Shown here in pieces: positions 58,719-64,000 of a stretch of DNA of 64,000 bases. The DNA is from Massospora cicadina (Eukaryota; Entomophthoromycota; Entomophthoromycetes; Entomophthorales; Entomophthoraceae). The position numbers and the translations under genes were made by a program. Location of the stretch: NCBI GenBank assembly GCA_022478985.1, contig JAKSZP010009583.1, positions 1-64,000 of the forward strand, in the 5' to 3' direction. The notes below the pieces were generated by a model. The model did no database searches and was not told where the DNA came from. It saw only the letters and a program-made list of their open reading frames with translations. How positions within the stretch are numbered: position 1 is the stretch's first letter; every line of letters starts with the position of its first letter.

Positions 58719-59256
58719 ACACAGGAGCGTTTAAAATATCATAAAATTGAAAAATAACATAAATGGAGAAAGGTTTATCGGGGAAATTGACCAACAAGGA
58801 ATGTTGGTTGGAGAAAATGTACTTAAGCTCAAGCAGGGAAATAGGGGTTATGCCACAGTGGGCCCAAGCACTGACTCACCAATAGGGCAACACTGCCGTC
58901 CAAGTTGGTTGAATAGGCTGAAACTGACTTCACTCAAGTGATCATTTGAAGTTGGATTCAACCTGAGCGCGTTATTTCTAAAATGAAATGGGTTTTGAAA
59001 CCCCGCTCCTCAACAAACTGAATCAAACTGTCCGCGTTCATTTAGTAGATTGTTCATTATAATGCCTGGCTTGACGTCAGGGGCTGGGCGTTTGGCACAC
59101 CACTAGTTCCAACCTGGGCATATTTTGCCCAAACCCAGTGTTGGTCCAGAGTGTGCCTCAGGTCATGAAAGGCCTGCAGCTTCACCCTCTGGGCCTCCAG
59201 GCGCCGATCCTTGTCTTTGGGGTTGGTCCCCACTATTATGTCATGTGAACATGGCA
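58401..59256 (-). repeat. 3' LTR of a Gypsy-1-related element (minus strand)
   Basis: On the minus strand it starts TGCCATG and ends CTCTTTACA (856 bp). The hairpin ACCAACA / TGTTGGT is at 58789-58808, with GATAAA close by. Both LTR open frames are present: frame a at 59057-59257 (IIVGTNPKDK...), frame b at 58341-58718. Confidence 0.85.
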
Positions 59257-59257
59257 T
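59057..59257 (-). CDS. LTR-borne open frame a (minus-strand copy)
   Basis: IIVGTNPKDKDRRLEAQRVK then LQAFHDLRHTLDQHWVWAKY then AQVGTSGVPNAQP. Upstream the same frame is open across the LTR start (SPWREVETRQEER), as in the 3' LTR of Gypsy-1. This hints that the peptide may be a Pol tail reached by frameshifting. Confidence 0.45.
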   Translation of the reverse strand: MPCSHDIIVGTNPKDKDRRLEAQRVKLQAFHDLRHTLDQHWVWAKYAQVGTSGVPNAQPLTSSQAL

Positions 59258-60260
59258 TATCCTCTCCTCCTGACGGGTCTCAACCTCCCTCCAGGGGCTT
59301 GCGCCAGGAAAAAGTTCTTGTGGGCAGGGGCCAACTTCATGGCAGCAACGGTTGGTTTAGATTGGGATCCAGAAGTCTGGGTAACTGCTGGTGGAAGGCG
59401 TCAATCAGATCTTGGGCATGCACACAGTCGTGTGCTGGAACCAAACTTTTCTCTGCAGCGTCAAAGCCCTTCCAGGATGCCAGGTACTCCAATCTTCTTT
59501 TAATGCGGCGGGAGGCAACTATCTCTTCCACCTCCTACTCTGGCGCCCCATCTATGAGATATGCCTCAGGAGTCTCTGGTGAGGGGGCCCTCAAACAATG
59601 TCAGTTTGCTCTCATGAAACACAGAGTAGATCCAGAATGAGGGAGGGAGATCTAGCTGGTATGAGGCATGGCCCACCTTCCTAACAACCGGTAGGGACCA
59701 ATCCTCTTTGGTCCCAGCTTCTTACATGGCTGCTTGATTGGGATGTTATGAGCATCAAGCATCACGAGATCCCCTTCCTTGTATGCGGGACCCACTTGGC
59801 ACTTTCCATCAGTGTTCTCCTTATATACCTGCATAGCCGCCTCCAAGCTTGTAAAAACCCCTGGTGGACCTTCTTGATTGTCTTGGCAAAGTCCACCACC
59901 ACTTCAACCTTTGACCCACAGATGGGCTCCATGTTAAAGGTGGGGTTAAAGCCATGGCTGGCGAAAAATGGGGAACAGCCAATCAAAGATTGCAAGGTAT
60001 TGTTGTAGCTAAACTGGGCCATTGGAAGGTGAGAAGCCCAATCTGAATGATCTTCAGAGGTGTAACACCGCAGAAACTGTTCCAAGCACTGGTTCGCTCA
60101 TTCAATCTGCCCATCTGATTGGGGATGATAGGCAGTTGAACGTCAAGGGCGAATCTAAAGAGTCTTACACAATTCTTCCCAAAAAATGGAGGTAAACTGA
60201 GGGCCCCAGTCGCTGAGAATTTCTCGGGGGACCTCATGGAGCGAAAACACATGGATGACG
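59257..60260 (-). pseudogene. Integrase and chromodomain fragment of a Gypsy-1 relative
   Basis: Integrase pieces 59983-60252 and 59762-60085 (FLRCYTSEDHSDWASHLPMA, FSYNNTLQSLIGCSPFFASH), then 59652-59846 (GDLVMLDAHNIPIKQPCKKL, the GPY/F-type region) and the chromodomain 59337-59531 (RRLEYLASWKGFDAAEKSLV). It is cut near 60260 within the integrase core; the remainder may have been separated by the element at 60468 and lie beyond the right edge. Confidence 0.8.
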
Positions 60261-60467
60261 AAAAGCCTAGCTGTAAAAATTTACTTAAGTGGTTAATTAT
60301 TGGCCGTCAACCCAGTAACCTTTTTGCTGCATAGGTTCAATTTCCTCATGCACTTCATCGCGTTATATAGAATGTATTAATTGATAATAGTATGGAGACT
60401 ATTATCCATAGTTGAGATTAAAAAATTATTAGGCTCAACGCTTCAGCCAGTACTTCTGATTAAATAC
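60261..60467. other. Short unassigned AT-rich segment
   Basis: No frame or motif recognised between the truncated integrase and the next LTR. Confidence 0.4.
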
Positions 60468-61422
60468 TGTGTAAGTCGAACTCATAGGGATTCATTCCCT
60501 ATACTCTTGTCTACGGATCTTTGTTAAGATACCCCAGTAACAGTATCTCTCAGCCCAACACACAGTTGGCAGCTATCTCTGATTGTGGTTCCTTCATCTC
60601 TAGATCCCCACTAAGATCTTTACTCTTCTCTCTGAGAGTCTTTCAATTATTGCATTCTGCAATAATATCCTTGAGATAGAATGACACAATAGAATCTGAT
60701 AGTCTAACTATACACAAAATTGGTAATATTAATGTAAAATTACTTGTTATCTTCAAAACTAGAGTTTTCTAAGTTTTTTATTATAGTAAATCCTAGAGAA
60801 TTATATAGTAGGGGATTCGGCTGTATAACCCTCAGTTGACACCTCTTTGATGAAATGGCAGCCGTTGCCATTGAATCACCCTTCCTCATCTCAGTAGCAA
60901 TGGTCTTCCCCATCCTGGCTAGGATTCCGTCATTGGACATCCTTGAGACCTCAAATGGAATGAATCAGAAAACGTGTCCCTAACATTTTCCTCTCGATCC
61001 AAGTGAACCAACCATAATTGGCTAGCGACCTGCTTAGGTAACTGGGACTTATTACCCATTATGGCAGGTCACTTCACCAACCAATCATTCATTAGTTGCA
61101 GGCGGCATCACTCGCCTTGCAACTCATTATTCATTCCCAATTATTTGGTGATTAAACCTGACTGATCCCAATCAGTACACCTGATAGTTAATCACTATCA
61201 GATTCCCCTATTTCATCAGCAACTCCACCTGATGAGATCTTAAGTATTCATCTGGATTGATTCCCAATGGATACGACCAGGTGAATATCCCAAAATCCCC
61301 CAAACATAGTTCCAATGAAACTCAGGCCAACCAATTTCCAATTCACATCACCTTAGGGAATTTTCACCTTGCGATACCAGGTAATCTAGCAGGCTGGGAA
61401 TATGGGTAAAATTCCCAGCACA
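60468..61422 (-). repeat. 3' LTR of a third gypsy family (Gypsy-3, minus strand)
   Basis: On the minus strand it starts TGTGCTGGGAATTTTACCC and ends GACTTACACA (955 bp). A TATA-like CTACTATATAATTC lies near 60810. A purine run GGCAAGAGGGGGA abuts the start, as expected for a polypurine tract next to a 3' LTR. The 5' LTR would lie beyond the right edge. Ends are inferred from the TGT...ACA termini only. Confidence 0.6.
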
Positions 61423-63130
61423 TCCCCCTCTTGCCTAGATTTTCAGCAAGAAAAGGATCAGGGCATGAGAACACCGCTTCAGACACCTGGCCAAATACTT
61501 CATTAGTTCAAGCAGAGTACACTTATCAATACTCAACGCTGCTCAGGACGACCTTCTTCATACGGCGTTCTTCCTCTTCCTTCTCACTACTGCCTTCTCA
61601 GAGTGCGGTCCCCACAACCTTTTGTCATGCCAGTCTGATCAATTTACTTGTGACGATATTAGTCCCAGGATCCAGTTTTCCCCCATCAGGGTATATTACC
61701 CTTTGTCATATTCAGGATTCTTGGTCCGGCGTCCTTGATTTCCTTATTTTTCTCCTCGTCCTAGACAGGAGACTCTTGCGGTTGATGTTCATTTTTCAGC
61801 TTGATTAAGAATAGTTTTATACGCCCTCATTATTTTGCTCATAACCTCTTGACTGTAAGTCATTCCTAATTCTTCACTTTAAGAGCTTATCTTTTTAATT
61901 TTGAGATTAATATTCCGAAATTGGAGCCTAATGGATTTTAGAGTGCATAATGTCAACTTCTATATAAGTCTGACTTCCCTAACATCCAGCTCATATGTCG
62001 AAATTGCAAATCTCATTACCAGCAGCTCCTTAATAGTCTGTTTGATCCAGACCTCTGTCTCTTCCAGCAGATGAGTCAGGATGCTTGACGGAACCTCTTT
62101 TATGGTCCTATCAGGACTCATACGCCTAGTCTGGTGCAAGCGGCTAGTCCATCCATTGAATTACTGGAAACAGTATCCAATCTTCCCAATTCCAGGCTGG
62201 CCATCATTTTAAACAACTCTTGGCTGACTTTTCCTCTGCAGTCAATTCCAGAGTTAGACTTCAAAACCCTCCTGGATTTGGCTCCTTTAATTGATGCTCT
62301 GAGCATTATCATAGATGCTTTGGAGATTATGCCAGTTGCTTGGATTGTTCATTTCTGGTCGGGTCAGAACTGCTCTCTGAGTTTCTCTTCTGACTTGGTC
62401 AATTTTACAAACCCGCTGTACTGGTTTCTGAGCTCTCAATTGGTAACATCATACACTTCAAGCTCCCCTACGCTGAACTCTGGGCCCAAGTCACTGAGGC
62501 TTTGACATTAGCACTGAATCCCTCTGACCTTGATAATCTTCTAGATTGGGATACTGCCGCTTATGCTCTTCACTTAGCTGGCCAAGTTCTTTGAAGTTGG
62601 TCTATGAAGCTTTCAGCCTCGCCTGGTTTCCACTGGCCATTCATCTTTAGCTTCTGTGAAGCCTGTAGTCAATGCTTGCAGGATTCAATCCACTCTCTGC
62701 ACAACTATCTCTTCTCTGGAACTTCCCATTGGTATCTTCCGCTGATGGCATTGATAGGGGCATGATTTGGCAACCTCCATTGAGTATTCCTTCTTCGTTG
62801 CCAGCCCACATGTCCAGTGTCATCAATGAAGTCCGTTGGCAGGTGCTCAGGACTAATCTTCTGGCTCCAGTGCCATATTGGGATTACTTGGGGTTATACG
62901 CTGATTGCCTCTTTCTTTATTGCTGCTTTCCTCCCCGCTCTGGGGTTTAACAATTGGCATCTTCCAACATCTCAATTTCCCTTCCTTAGTCACTTTTTCT
63001 CAGGGCTCAGCATCTGCTCAATGAATGTGGTTTTGTGTAGGTCTCGCCCTCACAAGCGTCCAATCACATATCAATTTTGACGGGCTGTTTATTCCTACCA
63101 CAATTCATCCTCCCTCCCCAAGAGGTGACA
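61423..63130 (+). pseudogene. Opposite-strand coding-like region within Gypsy-3
   Basis: Between the Gypsy-3 integrase end and its LTR lies about 2 kb whose plus strand is protein-like in broken frames: SDQFTCDDISPRIQFSPIR (about 61640), then IGNIIHFKLPYAELWAQVTE and ALTLALNPSDLDNLLDWDTA (about 62438-62595), and open pieces 62134-62505 and 62672-62950. The minus strand is much poorer in open frames. Antisense ORFs between pol and LTR are known in some plant gypsy lineages. The product was not recognised. Confidence 0.4.
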
Positions 63131-63465
63131 TAGGTGGAATATCCCCATACTGAGGACGATCAATAAAAATAAAAATTCTAAAAATATATTGGCCTTTTTT
63201 TCCAAAATCTTTTATCAATTTTTTTATCTTTATTCTTCTTTTTTACTATAGGACTTGACCTTGTTTCAGTTCAGAGGTCCATCTTTTCCCCCAGATTGGG
63301 TCCTGGGTACTTGAGCCTGCCAGTTTTCCATGGTTCAGAGGTCCTTTTTTGGACTTAACCATCTAGATTGGTTCAGAGATCCTTTTTTCATACTTAACTT
63401 AATTATCAGGACATGACCAACTTAATGGCTCATTGGTCCTTTGGGAACTCTTTTATTTTTCCTCA
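63131..63465. other. Degenerate GGTTCAGAGGTCC repeats
   Basis: GGTTCAGAGGTCCTTTTTTG and close variants occur about three times (63268, 63330, 63374) between the integrase end and the opposite-strand region. No coding content recognised. Confidence 0.5.
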
Positions 63466-64000
63466 ATCCAACGCTTTAGATACTTAGCATGGACTTGATT
63501 TACAACTCTTCCAACCAAGAGATTCTTGATGGAGTAAGCATTGGTAGCCATCTTGGCGATTACTTTGAAAGACCTGTCCACAAAGCATCTAATTTGTTTC
63601 TTCATCCAAAACCATGCATATCACAATAGGCGACTCTTTCCCATAAACCAATATTCTTCTAAGGCCAGTCAGTTTTTGTCATCCATCAATTTCACTGATA
63701 TCCTTTTCTTCAAGGTTATATCAAATGCTTGCAATTGCATATCAATCAGGTTACTCATCAGTCAATTCAAGTATTTCTTGGTACTTATCCCCAACATAGG
63801 TTCCACCACCAAATATAAAATTGGTGGCAACGCGGCCTTTCTTCCATATAATAGTTTAAATGGCATCTTTCCTGTCACCATATGATGACTAATGTTGTAG
63901 GCGAACGTCACCAAACTCAGGTACGTTCCCCACGTGGAAGTTCTCCCTGCAACTAGCTTCCTCAGCGTCACGGCCAGCATCCCATTGACCCGTTCTACCA
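63466..64000 (-). pseudogene. Gypsy-3 integrase C-terminal part, cut by window edge
   Basis: The minus frame 63762-63980 has LVTFAYNISHHMVTGKMPFK then LLYGRKAALPPI, the end of a gypsy integrase core. Nearer 63470-63580 is SFKVIAKMATNAYSIKNLLV then QVHAKYLKRWIE, a GPY/F-type DNA-binding region. It is a different family from Gypsy-1 and Gypsy-2 by sequence. The rest lies beyond the window. Confidence 0.7.

Noticed and set aside
62672..63080. Envelope gene of a gypsy retrovirus
   Set aside because: The frames run opposite to pol and show no signal peptide, cleavage site or fusion peptide.

Overview
This window is a eukaryotic transposable-element island. No intact host gene, rRNA, ordinary tRNA gene, CRISPR array or bacterial-type operon can be supported in 64 kb. 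Almost every recognisable coding stretch belongs to a decayed retrotransposon. The chromodomain Ty3/gypsy elements, the LINEs with endonuclease-RT-zinc tails and the short (50-55 nt) intron-like spacers best fit a TE-rich fungus. That assignment is inference, and a species cannot be named from the sequence alone.

Layout, left to right. 1-1400: 5' part of a minus-strand LINE cut by the window edge. 3151-4043: solo gypsy LTR with a perfect 5-bp target duplication. 5487-10765 (-), 13844-19110 (+) and 25366-30643 (-): three near-full-length (about 5.27 kb) copies of LINE family A. 19994-21890, 31270-33183 and about 39380-41030 (all -): three ORF1-only elements, two of which carry a LINE-type 3' tail. 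22080-25348 and 30661-31075: AT-rich tandem array whose minus strand alternates exon-like (55 nt) and intron-like (50-55 nt) blocks, split by LINE-A copy 2. 33212-38448 (-): LINE family B. 42058-42343 (-): a tRNA-headed SINE with a perfect 14-bp target duplication and a LINE-B-like tail. About 43700-56900 (+): a very old gypsy element (Gypsy-2) invaded by a younger gypsy with both LTRs (Gypsy-1, 46901-52835), by a related solo LTR (55024-55907), and bordered by another LTR (56902-58011). 58401-60260 (-): 3' LTR plus integrase/chromodomain fragment of a Gypsy-1 relative. 60468-64000 (-): 3' LTR, a 2-kb region with opposite-strand coding-like sequence, and the integrase end of a third gypsy family.

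How the parts relate. LINE A, LINE B, two ORF1-only elements and the SINE all end in a related hairpin, written on the + strand as GGNAR...YTNCC around a conserved ACCAGGGGA-type loop. Its stem changes in a compensatory way between LINE A (GGAAG/CTTCC) and LINE B (GGTAA/TTACC). The window therefore looks like an autonomous LINE group with two kinds of parasite, an ORF1-only 'half-LINE' and a tRNA-derived SINE, probably served by one 3'-end recognition system. The second notable theme is that five related gypsy LTRs each carry two open frames whose amino-acid sequence is similar between copies, plus a conserved hairpin just before the poly(A) signal.
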